Assembly: GCA_964614585.1 (NCBI GenBank)
Contig: CAZTLW010000008.1
Location: 1 to 33,857, forward strand
Source: JAHEFX01 sp964614585
GTDB taxonomy: Bacteria > Actinomycetota > Acidimicrobiia > Spongiisociales > JAENVV01
DNA length: 33,857 bases
Reading direction: 5' to 3'
How positions within the stretch are numbered: the first letter of the stretch is position 1; each line of letters opens with the position of its first letter. This document shows positions 1-8,163 of this stretch, piece after piece. The translations under genes and the position numbers were made by a program. The notes under the pieces were generated by a model. That model worked only from the letters and a program-made list of their open reading frames with translations. It had not been told where the DNA came from and made no database searches.

Positions 1-278
1 ACCTCGGTGCCACCGGTGTTCACGCGGTTCTCGACGGTGGCGCCGGCCTCCTCGAAGGCCGCGACCATGATCTCGCCGAGCACGAGCTGCTCGCCGAACT
101 GCTTGGAGCCGACGGCGATGTCGATGCCCGAGAGGTCGTACTCCTCGCCGGCGAGTTCGCCGCCGCCGGAGCCGCCGGCCTCTCCGTCGTCGCCGCCACA
201 GGCGGCGAGCACGAGGATGAGGGCCGACAGGAGCGCGACGAGACGCACGCCGCGGCCCACGGTGTTGGGACTGGTCAT
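1..278 (-). CDS. Osmoprotectant (glycine betaine/choline-type) ABC transporter substrate-binding lipoprotein, N-terminal part
   Basis: The gene starts at ATG 278 on the minus strand and runs off the window, leaving about 92 codons. The N-terminus has a basic residue, a hydrophobic stretch and a lipobox ending LVLAAC, then a Gly/Asp/Glu-rich linker, as in a lipoprotein anchored outside the membrane. About 55 residues in, it reads IAVGSKQFGEQLVLGEI, the opening of OpuAC/ProX/OsmF-type binding proteins (usually GSKxFTEQxxLGE). The likely role is capture of quaternary-amine osmoprotectants for import. The permease and ATPase genes would lie outside the window. The gene is divergent from the small gene at 561. 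Ligand specificity cannot be read from this fragment. Confidence 0.8.
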   Translation of the reverse strand, partial: MTSPNTVGRGVRLVALLSALILVLAACGGDDGEAGGSGGGELAGEEYDLSGIDIAVGSKQFGEQLVLGEIMVAAFEEAGATVENRVNTGGTE

Positions 279-560
279 CTGGGATGTCCTTCGGTTGCGA
301 TTTGGTTGTCACACCGTGCCCGCAACCTCGACGGTTCACCCCCGACTCGGGGGGAGCAGGCGACCCGTTGGCCGGCCTACTCGGGCTGATGTGGCGCGCC
401 GCAGCTGTTCTGCGGTGGTTCGCGACTGGCTTCAACCATACCCCTCGCTCGGGCTACACCCCAAAGGCCGCCGACCTCGAAACGTCCGGACTTGGAGATT
501 CTGGTGACCGTTCACCGTTCGTTCACCGGGCCGACCCCTCGGCCGACCACGATCCCGGGC
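279..560. other. Divergent intergenic region with regulatory repeats
   Basis: This 282-bp gap separates the minus-strand binding-protein gene from the plus-strand small gene. It contains a tandem GTTCACC pair at 510-531, a single GTTCACC at 335-341, and on the minus strand a GGGTAT hexamer at 443-438 that could be a -10 element for the binding-protein gene. No convincing coding sequence was seen in it. Confidence 0.5.
510..531 (+). promoter_or_regulatory. PHO-box-like tandem direct repeat (two 11-bp units)
   Basis: GTTCACC occurs at 510-516 and again at 521-527, exactly 11 bp apart. This matches the described Streptomyces PHO box, in which PhoP binds 11-bp direct-repeat units built on GTTCACC. 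It lies 29 bp upstream of the ATG at 561. That PhoP binds here is inference; no phoPR genes are in the window. Confidence 0.45.
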
Positions 561-767
561 ATGGGTGACACGACGTACGTGGGGCGCCGGCCCCGAGGAG
601 GACGCAAGACCCGCCAGTACGGGGACGACCGTCGTTGTACGGTCCCGGGGTGCGATGTCCGACTCTCCCGCTACAACAAGCACCAGGTGTGCTCCACCCA
701 CCTGCCGACGTTCTCCCGCACCCGCGGTCGACTGACGTTCGAGGACGTGGCGGTCGACCCGACCTGA
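561..767 (+). CDS. Small Cys/His (putative zinc-binding) protein
   Basis: This 68-residue basic protein starts at ATG 561 and has the pattern C26-x4-C31-x12-C44-x2-H47, which could bind one zinc ion. The core reads CTVPGC, then LSRYN, then CSTH, a pattern I associate with short uncharacterised actinobacterial proteins. The basic N-terminus (residues 9-25) would suit nucleic-acid contact, but no function is established. Its stop is 4 bp before the phosphotransferase ATG, so the two are probably co-transcribed. The PHO-box-like repeat just upstream could control both. Confidence 0.6.
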   Translation: MGDTTYVGRRPRGGRKTRQYGDDRRCTVPGCDVRLSRYNKHQVCSTHLPTFSRTRGRLTFEDVAVDPT

Positions 768-771
768 CGAC

Positions 772-1668
772 ATGAGGGCGCTGCCGTCGGCGCTCGCCCG
801 TCAGCTCCCGCGTTTTGGGGACGCAGGGTCGGAGTTCGCCCGCGACCTCCCCCGTCGGGTGAAGGCATTGGCCCGTCGGTGGCGCCTGCGGGTGGGTCCG
901 CCCTACGAGCCGGGCGGGGTCACCTCGTGGACGGCTCCGGCGATCCGCCGCTCCGACCGCCGACCCGTGGTCCTCAAGGTCGTCGTCCCCCACGAGGAGG
1001 CAGCCGCCGAGCCGGTGGGCCTGGCGGCGTGGGAGGGCCGCGGTGCGGTGCGCCTCCTCGAGCACGACGACGATGCCTGGGCCCTCCTGTTGGAGCGGCT
1101 GGGACCCGCCACGCTCGACGACCTGCCGTCCGCTCGGCGGCTCACCCCCTTGGTCGATCTCCTCGCCGACCTGTGGTCGGCGGAGCCGCCGGCGGGTGTG
1201 CCGGTCCTCGCCGAGCATGCCACGACGCTGGCCGAGCGCCTCGCCGAGCGTCCGGTGGACTCGGGGTGGGACCCGGGCGTCGTCCGGCAGGCGATCGTGA
1301 CGCTCCGGGGTGCGGGTGCCGGCACCCGCCGTCGGGTGCTGCTGCACGGCGACCTCCACGGCGGGAACGTGCTCGCCCGCGGCGGTGGATGGGCGGCGAT
1401 CGACCCGAAGCCCTTCGTGGGCGAGGCGGCGGCCGACCTCCGCCAGGTGCTGCGATCGGTCGTCGGCCCCCGTCCCGACACCCGGGCGGTGGGCCGGGTG
1501 GCGGACGTGCTCGGGTCCGAGCTGGGCGTCGATCGCGAGCGGATCCTCGCCTGGACGATCGCCCTCCAGGTGGAGATGGCCGCCGACGACCTCGCCCACG
1601 GGTCGCGGGGGGCCGCCGACGAGGCGTATCGGTTGGCGGCCGCCGCCGCCCGGGCGATGCGGGACTAG
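772..1668 (+). CDS. APH-fold phosphotransferase, streptomycin/hydroxyurea kinase-like
   Basis: This 298-residue protein has an aminoglycoside-phosphotransferase fold. The catalytic loop HGDLHGGNVL is near residue 190, followed by GWAAIDPKPFVGE near 208. IDPKP in place of the usual IDxxD is typical of the streptomycin 6-kinase/hydroxyurea phosphotransferase family (APH_6_hur). It would transfer phosphate from ATP to a small hydroxylated substrate in the cytoplasm. Family members confer resistance, but chromosomal relatives often have unknown substrates, so resistance is not claimed. It follows the 561 gene by 4 bp. Its TAG overlaps the stop of the convergent aminopeptidase in the tetranucleotide CTAG (1665-1668). 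Confidence 0.8.
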   Translation: MRALPSALARQLPRFGDAGSEFARDLPRRVKALARRWRLRVGPPYEPGGVTSWTAPAIRRSDRRPVVLKVVVPHEEAAAEPVGLAAWEGRGAVRLLEHDDDAWALLLERLGPATLDDLPSARRLTPLVDLLADLWSAEPPAGVPVLAEHATTLAERLAERPVDSGWDPGVVRQAIVTLRGAGAGTRRRVLLHGDLHGGNVLARGGGWAAIDPKPFVGEAAADLRQVLRSVVGPRPDTRAVGRVADVLGSELGVDRERILAWTIALQVEMAADDLAHGSRGAADEAYRLAAAAARAMRD

Positions 1669-3017
1669 CCCGCCATCGCCGCCTCGACGGCGGCGATCGA
1701 CTTGGGGATGGGCGGCCCGAGCACCCGGACCCCGTCGGCGGTCACCAGCGCCACGTCCTCGATCCGCACCCCGCCGATCCCGACCCAGTCGGCCAACGCG
1801 TCGTAGTCCCAGAAGCCCGCGAACCACCCCTCGGTCGCGAAGCGCTCGATGAGCGGGCCGATGAGATAGGCGCCCGGTTCGACCGTCAGCACCATCCCGG
1901 TCCGGAGGTGCTTCCCGAGCCGCAGGTTGGAGGGCCCGAAGGTCTCGGGCCGGGTGGTCTCGGCGTCGTAGCCGACCCGGTCCTCGCCCAGCCCCTCCAT
2001 GTCATGGGTCTCGAGCCCCAGCAGGTGGCCGAGGCCATGGGGGAAGACCACGCCGTAGGCATCCGCCTCGGCGGCCGCGTCCAGGTCCCCGCGGCACAGG
2101 CCGAGGGAGGCGAACCCCTCGAGCACGACTCGGCCCACGGCTCGGTGCACGTCGAGGTGGCGAATGCCCGGCCCCAGCAGCTCCAGGGCCCGGGCCTGGG
2201 CGGCGAGGACGACCTCGTACAGGTCGCGCCCTCGACCCTCGAATCGCCCCGAGACGGGCAGGGTCCGGGTGACGTCGGCGGCGTAGCCACGCTCGGAACG
2301 CACGGCGCCGTCGAACAGCAGCAGGTCGCGGCTGGCCATGAGGTCGGGGTGCTCGAGCCGATGGAGGATCTCGCCCCGGACCGTGAAGATGGGCGGGTAG
2401 GCCCACTCGCGGCGCCCGGCGGCCAACAGGGCCTCGAGCTCGGCCACGACGTCGGCCTCGGGTCGACCCGGGGCGACGGCCGCCATCGCGGCGGCGTGGA
2501 TGGTGGCGGTGGCGGCGACGGCCCGCTCCACCTCGGTGACCTCCTCCGGTTCCTTCACCTCGCGGAGGGCCACCACTGCCGCGACGAGCGCCTCCGATGG
2601 CCGATGGTCGGGTCCGAGGAGCCGGTGGAGGTCGGCGGCCTGCGTCTCGCGAGTCGGCGGCAGGGTGAGCACCGTTCGGCCCGCAACGGCGCCGGCCAGG
2701 TCGGCGAGCGGCCGGTGGTGGTCGGCGCCGGCGGCCTGCGCCCGCTCGGCCAACGGTGGCCGCGGCCCGTGCCACAGGACGTCGTCGAGGTCCGGTTCGG
2801 TGCCGAACAGCGTGGTCTCGCCGGTGTCGAGGTCGATCACCGCCGCGGCATCGGGCTCGTCGAGGCCGACGAAGTAGCGGACCGACGCATCCTGGTGGAA
2901 CGGGTAGTGGTCGGCCGGGTGGTCGCGGGCGGCATCCCGGTGGCCGACGAGCAGCACGATCCCGTCGTCGGGTTCGAGGTGCTCCAGCAGGCGGCGACGG
3001 CGGGCGACGTGGTCCAC
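1665..3017 (-). CDS. M24B metallopeptidase (Xaa-Pro aminopeptidase-like)
   Basis: This 450-residue protein has a creatinase-like N-terminal domain and a C-terminal pita-bread domain. The metal ligands are visible in order: the Asp pair in FDGAV and AADVTRT, the His in FPHGLGHLLGLETHD, the Glu in TVEPGAYL, and the last Glu in GGVRIEDVAL. The enzyme removes N-terminal residues preceding proline using two divalent metals. The open frame extends to 3446, but GTG 3017 is chosen. It leaves a family-sized protein, and a TAGGCT -10 (3030-3025) lies 7 nt upstream, implying a leaderless message. The extension would run across the divergent hydratase gene. Confidence 0.88.
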   Translation of the reverse strand: MDHVARRRRLLEHLEPDDGIVLLVGHRDAARDHPADHYPFHQDASVRYFVGLDEPDAAAVIDLDTGETTLFGTEPDLDDVLWHGPRPPLAERAQAAGADHHRPLADLAGAVAGRTVLTLPPTRETQAADLHRLLGPDHRPSEALVAAVVALREVKEPEEVTEVERAVAATATIHAAAMAAVAPGRPEADVVAELEALLAAGRREWAYPPIFTVRGEILHRLEHPDLMASRDLLLFDGAVRSERGYAADVTRTLPVSGRFEGRGRDLYEVVLAAQARALELLGPGIRHLDVHRAVGRVVLEGFASLGLCRGDLDAAAEADAYGVVFPHGLGHLLGLETHDMEGLGEDRVGYDAETTRPETFGPSNLRLGKHLRTGMVLTVEPGAYLIGPLIERFATEGWFAGFWDYDALADWVGIGGVRIEDVALVTADGVRVLGPPIPKSIAAVEAAMAG

Positions 3018-3051
3018 GGGCCGGAGCCTACGGGGGGTAGCGTGACGGCCC
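3018..3051. promoter_or_regulatory. Compact divergent promoter pair, both apparently leaderless
   Basis: Only 34 bp separate the GTG starts at 3017 (minus) and 3052 (plus). TAGGCT at 3030-3025 serves the minus gene and TAGCGT at 3038-3043 serves the plus gene. The two -10 elements are 7 bp apart, so polymerases could hardly occupy both at once. Confidence 0.5.
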
Positions 3052-3672
3052 GTGTCGGCCTCCATCACCTCCTCGGGCGACGACGTCGTCGCCGTCGTCA
3101 CGATCGACCGTCCCGACCGGGCCAATGCCCTCTCCATCGAGGCGATGGACGCGCTCCGCCTCGAGTTGGGCCAGGCGGCGTCGCGGGCCCGCGGCATCGT
3201 CCTCACGGGCGCCGGCGGCACCTTCTGCGGCGGTGCCGATCTCGACGACCTCCGGCGCGACCCGGCCGGCCTGACGGCGGCGTTGACCGCCCTCCGCTCG
3301 ACGATGCTCGACCTGTCGGTGCCGGTGGTCGCGGCGGTGGAGGGCGCCTGTGTCGGTGGCGGCGTCGAGGTGGCGATGGCCTGTGACGTGCGCATCGCCT
3401 CGGCGACGGCCGCCTTCGAGATCCCGGCGGCCCGCCTGTCGGTCACCTACCCGGAGGCCGGGCTGGCCGTCCTTCGTCGACGACTGCCCCACCAGACGCT
3501 GTCCCGCCTCTTCCTGCTCAACGAGCGGATCCCCGCCGCCGAGGCCGTGGCGGCCGGCATCGTCGCCCGCGTGGTGGAACCCGGTGGGGCGTCGGCGGCA
3601 GCACGCGTGGCGCTCGCCCGCCTCGCCGACCTCGACCCCGCCACCGTCACCGACACCAAGCACCGCCTCTAG
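3052..3672 (+). CDS. Enoyl-CoA hydratase/isomerase family protein, short form
   Basis: This 206-residue crotonase-fold protein starts at GTG 3052. The first oxyanion-hole segment reads GTFCGGADLDDL and the second GACVGGGVEVAMACD. The two glutamates corresponding to rat mitochondrial hydratase Glu144 and Glu164 seem present in GGGVEV and in YPEAGL. This supports hydratase activity on 2-enoyl-CoA thioesters in beta-oxidation. It is about 50 residues shorter than the usual 255-260, lacking the C-terminal helical region after DTKHRL. It abuts the next gene with no gap, so translation is probably coupled. Substrate chain length is unknown. Confidence 0.82.
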   Translation: MSASITSSGDDVVAVVTIDRPDRANALSIEAMDALRLELGQAASRARGIVLTGAGGTFCGGADLDDLRRDPAGLTAALTALRSTMLDLSVPVVAAVEGACVGGGVEVAMACDVRIASATAAFEIPAARLSVTYPEAGLAVLRRRLPHQTLSRLFLLNERIPAAEAVAAGIVARVVEPGGASAAARVALARLADLDPATVTDTKHRL

Positions 3673-4503
3673 GTGAGCTCGCTCCTCGCCCTCGGCTCGG
3701 CGCTCTTCTTCGGGCTCGGCGACTTCTGTGGCGGGCTGGCCACCCGCCGGTTGCCGGTGTGGTGGGTGGCGGCGGGCTCCCAGCTGCTCGGGCTCCCCGT
3801 CCTCGTCGTCGGGTTGGCGGTGGTCGAGGCGACCGAGGTGGGGATCGCCGACCTCGGCTTCGGGGCGCTCGGTGGGGTCGCCGGACTGGTCGGTCTCGCC
3901 CTCCTCTACGCCTCGCTGGCAGCGGGGACCATGTCGGTGGTCGCCCCGATCACCGGGGCGGTCGCCGCCGCGGTTCCGGTGGTGGTCGACCTCGCGTTGG
4001 GGACGGTCCTGTCGGGCCGCCAGTGGGTGGGGGTCGTCGTGGCGGTGGTCGCCATCGTCCTGTTGGCCGGTCCCGGCCGGGTCTCGCTCTCGCCCCGGCT
4101 GGTGGGCCAGGCCGTGGGCGCCGGCCTGGCGTTCGCCGCCTTCTTCGTGGCGCTCTCGGCGACCTCGGTGGAGTCCGGGGTCTGGCCGTTGGTGGGCGCC
4201 CGGGTGGTGACCCTGCCGATCGCCATCGGCGCTGCCGCCCTGACCACTCGACGCGCCGGGGCCGTCCCGGACTGGCGGCCGGCGGCGTGGATCGTCGGGC
4301 TGACCGGGGTGCTGGACATGGCCGCCAACGTCTCGCTCGCCCTCGGCCTCCAGCGCGGGGCGCTCGGGGTGGTGTCGGTGCTGTCCTCGCTCTACCCGGC
4401 GGTGACGGCCCTCGTGGCGATCGCGTTGTTGGGGGAGCGGCCCGGTCGCTTCGAATGGGTGGGGATCACCGGCGCGGTGGCGGCGGCGGTCCTGTTGGCC
4501 TAG
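3673..4503 (+). CDS. EamA/DMT-family membrane transporter
   Basis: This 276-residue protein consists almost wholly of hydrophobic helices, about ten, in two similar halves, as in EamA drug/metabolite transporters. It begins SSLLALGSALFFGLGDFCGG, and the end of the second half reads LLGERPGRFEWVGITG, a pattern common to EamA repeats. The GTG start directly follows the hydratase stop. It would export or exchange a small metabolite across the inner membrane, but the substrate cannot be inferred. The stop is 6 bp from the convergent reductase stop. Confidence 0.85.
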   Translation: MSSLLALGSALFFGLGDFCGGLATRRLPVWWVAAGSQLLGLPVLVVGLAVVEATEVGIADLGFGALGGVAGLVGLALLYASLAAGTMSVVAPITGAVAAAVPVVVDLALGTVLSGRQWVGVVVAVVAIVLLAGPGRVSLSPRLVGQAVGAGLAFAAFFVALSATSVESGVWPLVGARVVTLPIAIGAAALTTRRAGAVPDWRPAAWIVGLTGVLDMAANVSLALGLQRGALGVVSVLSSLYPAVTALVAIALLGERPGRFEWVGITGAVAAAVLLA

Positions 4504-4509
4504 CGGTGC

Positions 4510-5730
4510 TCAGGCCCGGGTCCGGCGGAGGACCGGGTCGAGGAGGGCGAGGATCCGGTCGGCGGCGTTGAGGACGAACCCGGCGGCGCCGGGGGTCTGG
4601 CCGTCCACGAGGTTGCCCATCACCTTCAGGGTGATGTCGGCGAGGGCCTGGGTGCCGACCGACAGCCGGAGCCCGGTGTTGAGGATCCACGGGTGGCCGA
4701 TGAGGAACGAGAAACGTCGTCCGGTCCGCAGGAAGGCGTCGAACTGCTCGCCGACGAGGTGGTCGTACCGCTCCGGCGCGGTGGCGGGGTCGCGGACGAA
4801 GAGGTCGGCGGCGAGCATGCCCGACTCGAGCCCGTAGTCGATGCCCTCCCCGTTCATCGGGTTGACGAGCCCGGCGGCGTCGCCGATCGCCACCCAGCCG
4901 GGGCCGTGGCGCCGCTGCGTGCTCATCGGCAGGCGCCAGGCCCGGGGCTTGGTGAGGTAGGCGCCCAGCTCCCACGATGGGTCGACCTGGTCCCGGTAGA
5001 GGTCGATGAGCGAGTTGAGGTTGAGGTCCTTGAACCCCTTCATCGTCGACAGCGCCCCGACGCCGATGTTGACGGTGCCGTCGCCGGCCGGGAAGAGCCA
5101 GCCGTAGCCGGGCACCGAGTGCCCGTTGGCGTCACGCATCGTCAGTGTCGCCTCGAGGTGGCGGGAGTCGTGGCGGGGCGACTCGACATAGGAGCGAATG
5201 GCGAGCCCGAACGGCTCGTCGGGGACCTTGGTGGCACCGAGCAGGCGGGCCACCGCCCCCGGCGCCCCGGTCGCCACCACGACCATGTCGGCCGACCAGC
5301 GGTCGCCACCGGCCTCGACGCCCACGACCCGGTCGCCCTCGAGGATGGGCATGGCCTCGGTCTGCCAGCGGATGTCGGCGCCGGCGGCCACCGCCGCGTC
5401 GGCGATGGCCGCATCCAGGCTCTTGCGGGGCCAGACCGCCCCGTGGCCGGGGAACCGGTCGGTGGCCGGCCACGGGAGCTCCCGCACCGTCTGGTTGGCG
5501 ATCATCCGCAGGCCGTCGATGTGGTGGGCGTCCGACAGGTCGATCTTCAACTCGTTGAGCGCCCCGACCGCCCGAGGCGTGAGACCGTCGCCGCACACCT
5601 TGTCCCGGCCGTGGGGGGCCTTGTCGAAGACCACGACGTCGACGCCCTGGCGGGCGGCGGCGATGGCGGCGGCTGCCCCGGCGGGCCCGGCCCCGATGAC
5701 GGCGAGATCGGCGTGCTGCACGGGCGTCAT
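4510..5730 (-). CDS. FAD-dependent geranylgeranyl reductase family protein (MenJ-like)
   Basis: This 406-residue flavoprotein has an N-terminal Rossmann motif VIGAGPAGAAAA, a substrate-side segment DKVCGDGLTPRAV, and the FAD-binding GDAAGLVNPMNGEGIDYGLESG-type segment near residue 290. The family reduces isoprenoid double bonds. In actinobacteria a similar protein (MenJ) partly saturates the menaquinone side chain, and archaeal members saturate lipid chains. MenJ-like activity is my preferred reading. ATG 5730 is chosen over an upstream TTG at 5751. It is the last gene of a minus-strand run with the racemase, 25 bp apart. Confidence 0.82.
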   Translation of the reverse strand: MTPVQHADLAVIGAGPAGAAAAIAAARQGVDVVVFDKAPHGRDKVCGDGLTPRAVGALNELKIDLSDAHHIDGLRMIANQTVRELPWPATDRFPGHGAVWPRKSLDAAIADAAVAAGADIRWQTEAMPILEGDRVVGVEAGGDRWSADMVVVATGAPGAVARLLGATKVPDEPFGLAIRSYVESPRHDSRHLEATLTMRDANGHSVPGYGWLFPAGDGTVNIGVGALSTMKGFKDLNLNSLIDLYRDQVDPSWELGAYLTKPRAWRLPMSTQRRHGPGWVAIGDAAGLVNPMNGEGIDYGLESGMLAADLFVRDPATAPERYDHLVGEQFDAFLRTGRRFSFLIGHPWILNTGLRLSVGTQALADITLKVMGNLVDGQTPGAAGFVLNAADRILALLDPVLRRTRA

Positions 5731-5755
5731 TGTCGCCGGTGGCGGCCGCAACCGA

Positions 5756-6448
5756 TCAGACCGCCAGCGCCGCGTCGACGGCGGCGGCGGCGTGGATCGC
5801 CGTCGTGGGGAAGAACGGCACCTCGACGTCGTCGGCGCCGATGAGCAGCTCGATCTCGGTGCAGCCGGCGATCACGCCCTCGGCGCCCATCTCCACGAGC
5901 CGGTGAACGACCTCCAGGTAGGCGGTCCGCGACTCGTCCCGGACCTCCCCGCGGACGAGCTCGTCGAAGATGACCCGGTCGACCAGCGCCCGGTCGTCGG
6001 CCTCGGGGACGTCGACGACGAGGCCGTGGGCGGCCAGCCGGTCTCGGTAGAAGGGCTCCTCCATGGTGAACCGGGTGCCCAACAGACCCACCCGTTCCAC
6101 CGCCGCGGCCGCGACGGCGTCGGCGGTGGCGTCGGCGAGGTGCAGGAACGGGATGCCGATGGCCGACTCGATGGCCGGGGCGACCTTGTGCATCGTGTTG
6201 GTGCAGAGGAGCACGAGCTCGGCGCCCGCCCACTCGAGTCGTTGGGCGTCCTCGGCGAGCAGTTGGCCCGCCAGGTCCCACTCCCCGGACCGCTGCAGCG
6301 CCTCGATCTCGGCGAAGTCGTAGGAGCGGACCAGCAGGTCGGCCGAGTGCAGCCCCCCGAGGCGGTCCCGTACCTCCTCGTTGATGAGTCGTTCGTAGAG
6401 GACCGACGACTCCCAGCTCATGCCCCCGAGGAGGCCGATGGTCTTCAT
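5756..6448 (-). CDS. Aspartate/glutamate racemase family protein
   Basis: This 230-residue protein opens with MKTIGLLGGMSWESS, the hallmark of the YgeA/RacX-type racemases. The two catalytic cysteines are in LLCTNTMHK (about residue 82) and IAGCTEIEL (about residue 195). It would invert the alpha carbon of an acidic or related amino acid without a cofactor, in the cytoplasm. Family members have broad substrates, so aspartate cannot be taken as given. The ATG overlaps the upstream hydrolase stop as ATGA, showing an operon. Confidence 0.87.
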   Translation of the reverse strand: MKTIGLLGGMSWESSVLYERLINEEVRDRLGGLHSADLLVRSYDFAEIEALQRSGEWDLAGQLLAEDAQRLEWAGAELVLLCTNTMHKVAPAIESAIGIPFLHLADATADAVAAAAVERVGLLGTRFTMEEPFYRDRLAAHGLVVDVPEADDRALVDRVIFDELVRGEVRDESRTAYLEVVHRLVEMGAEGVIAGCTEIELLIGADDVEVPFFPTTAIHAAAAVDAALAV

Positions 6449-7329
6449 GCCGTCCGAGTCACGGCTCGCTCCACCGCCGCCGCGGCCGCCTCGACGCCCT
6501 CGCCGAGCAGCAGGGTGTAGTGGTTGGCGTCGACGTGGTGGAGGGCCAGGTTGGGCATGTCCTCGGCGGCTGCCTCGGCGAGCGCGCGTGGGACCAGCCC
6601 TCCCGGCTCGTCCATGAGCCCCCGCTCGGCCCTCACGAGCTCGATCGGCTGGCGGACGCGTCCCAGCGCCTCGATCGCCTCCCGGTCGACGACCAGTTGG
6701 CGACCGTCGAATCGGACGGCCGCCTCGTTCGGGCGGGGTCGCAGCGTCGGTGGCTCGCCGCCGAGGTCGTAGCGGACGTAGGCGTCGAGGTGGTCGTCCC
6801 AGGTCGTGAAGGCCGGGTGCGCCCGCCAGAAGTCGACGTACGCCGCCTCGGTGGGGAAGGTCATCGAGAGGCGAGCGATGGCGGGGCCGACGACGGCTTC
6901 GATGACCTCGTCGGGGTCTCGGCCCTCGGGGCTCGGCAGGGGGAAGCCACCGTCCCAGAGCACGGCGGCCGACACCCGATCGGAGCGGGCCGCCAGGTTG
7001 GTCACCACGTAGGCCCCCATGGAGTGGCCGGCCGCCACGAACCGGTCGGCGCCCATCGCGTCGGCGACGGCGAGGACGTCGTCGCCGTGGGCGGCCATCC
7101 CGAAGGGACCCGGCAGGTCGGCGGAGTCCCCGCGACCGCGGAGGTCGATCGCCACGAAGCAGAGGTCGGTGGCGAGGAGGTCGGCAACCGCCGTCATGGC
7201 ATACGACGAGGCGGTGATGCCGTGGGTGGCGATGACGGTGGCACGGGCGTCCGCCGCCGCCGGGCCCCAGTGGAGGGCCCGGAGGAAGCCGCCCGGGACC
7301 GCCACCGACAGGGGGACGTGGTCTGCCAT
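6445..7329 (-). CDS. Alpha/beta hydrolase
   Basis: This 294-residue protein has the alpha/beta-hydrolase order: an oxyanion region ATHGITASS near 35, nucleophile elbow GHSMGAY (Ser103), an acid in the RAERGLMDEP segment, and a catalytic His in VDANHYTLL near the end. It resembles general esterase/epoxide-hydrolase-like enzymes; the substrate is unknown. ATG 7329 is chosen over an in-frame TTG at 7338. TAGGTT (7342-7337) lies 7 nt upstream, so the message is probably leaderless. It heads the operon hydrolase-racemase-reductase. Confidence 0.85.
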   Translation of the reverse strand: MADHVPLSVAVPGGFLRALHWGPAAADARATVIATHGITASSYAMTAVADLLATDLCFVAIDLRGRGDSADLPGPFGMAAHGDDVLAVADAMGADRFVAAGHSMGAYVVTNLAARSDRVSAAVLWDGGFPLPSPEGRDPDEVIEAVVGPAIARLSMTFPTEAAYVDFWRAHPAFTTWDDHLDAYVRYDLGGEPPTLRPRPNEAAVRFDGRQLVVDREAIEALGRVRQPIELVRAERGLMDEPGGLVPRALAEAAAEDMPNLALHHVDANHYTLLLGEGVEAAAAAVERAVTRTA

Positions 7330-7379
7330 GGCGGGCAACCTACGCGGCGACGGGGCCTCGACGTCCCTAGCCTCGCCCC
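7330..7379. promoter_or_regulatory. Divergent leaderless promoter pair
   Basis: TAGGTT (7342-7337, minus) precedes the hydrolase ATG by 7 nt, and TAGCCT (7368-7373, plus) precedes the acyltransferase ATG by 6 nt. The plus element and spacer, TAGCCT-CGCCCC-ATG, are repeated exactly before serC at 17790-17804. Confidence 0.5.
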
Positions 7380-8156
7380 ATGGCCCGCCTCGCCACCGCC
7401 ATCCGGGACTGGGCGACGACCATCCCGACCCTGCTCGCCTTCGGCGCCACGCTGGCGGTCGGCGACGTCGTCCTGCGGATCAGTCGCCTGTTCGGCCTCC
7501 GCCCCATGGAGTGGTCGGTGGCCGTCCTCCAGCGAGTCCTCATCTGGTGCTTCAAGCTGTCGGGCATGCGCCTCGAGGTCGAGCGCTCCCCACGGCTGGA
7601 GCCGGGTGCCGGCTACGTCATCGTCACCAACCACCAGTCGATCTTCGACATCCCGTTGATCGGTGGCACGCTCCTCACCAATTTCCCGAAGTACGTGTCC
7701 AAGGTCGAGTTGGCGCGGGGGATCCCCCTCGTCTCCTACAACCTGCGACGGGGCGGCAACTGCCTCATCGACCGAGATGATCCCGAGTCGGCCACACGGA
7801 CCATCGCCGAGTTCGCCGAGGAGGTCCAGCGGCGTGGGGTCTCGGCGGTGATATTCCCGGAGGGGTCGCGCAGCCGCGACGGGCGGCTGAAGCCGTTCAA
7901 GCGGGCGGGCACGGAGGTGCTCATCGGCACCGCCGACCGGCTCCCCGTCGTCCCGGCCACCATCGACGGCTCCTGGCGCCTGCTGGTCAACAAGATGTTC
8001 CCCATCCCCTTCGGGACCCGGGTCCGGATCCGGTTCGGCGACCCCATCGAGCGCATCGACGGCGACGACCCCGCCCAGTTGCTGGACCGCTGTCGGGACC
8101 AGATCGTCGCCACTCTCGCCGGGTGGCAGGCCGAGACGGCGAGCGGGCCGAGGTGA
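7380..8156 (+). CDS. plsC: 1-acyl-sn-glycerol-3-phosphate acyltransferase (PlsC-type)
   Basis: This 258-residue protein has the HX4D motif in NHQSIFD (about residues 84-90) and the second motif FPEGSRSRDG near 160, which binds the glycerol-3-phosphate backbone. Later VVPATIDGS fits motif IV. A hydrophobic N-terminal helix would place it at the membrane. It acylates lysophosphatidate to phosphatidate in phospholipid synthesis. The phosphatase gene follows after 7 bp, so the lipid enzyme and the start of the sigma cascade may share a transcript. Confidence 0.87.
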   Translation: MARLATAIRDWATTIPTLLAFGATLAVGDVVLRISRLFGLRPMEWSVAVLQRVLIWCFKLSGMRLEVERSPRLEPGAGYVIVTNHQSIFDIPLIGGTLLTNFPKYVSKVELARGIPLVSYNLRRGGNCLIDRDDPESATRTIAEFAEEVQRRGVSAVIFPEGSRSRDGRLKPFKRAGTEVLIGTADRLPVVPATIDGSWRLLVNKMFPIPFGTRVRIRFGDPIERIDGDDPAQLLDRCRDQIVATLAGWQAETASGPR

Positions 8157-8163
8157 GGCAGCG

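Noticed and set aside
454..483. Possible third sigma-type promoter on the minus strand toward the osmoprotectant gene (GTTT-N17-GGGGTGTA)
   Set aside because: Spacing and -10 differ from the matched pair; too weak to include.
879..3386. Plus-strand open frame of 835 codons across the phosphotransferase and aminopeptidase genes
   Set aside because: Composition is Arg/Gly/Pro-rich without domains, and it is a GC-rich shadow of two well-supported genes.
5731..5751. Upstream TTG start for the geranylgeranyl-reductase-type gene
   Set aside because: The ATG at 5730 directly precedes the conserved FAD-binding segment.
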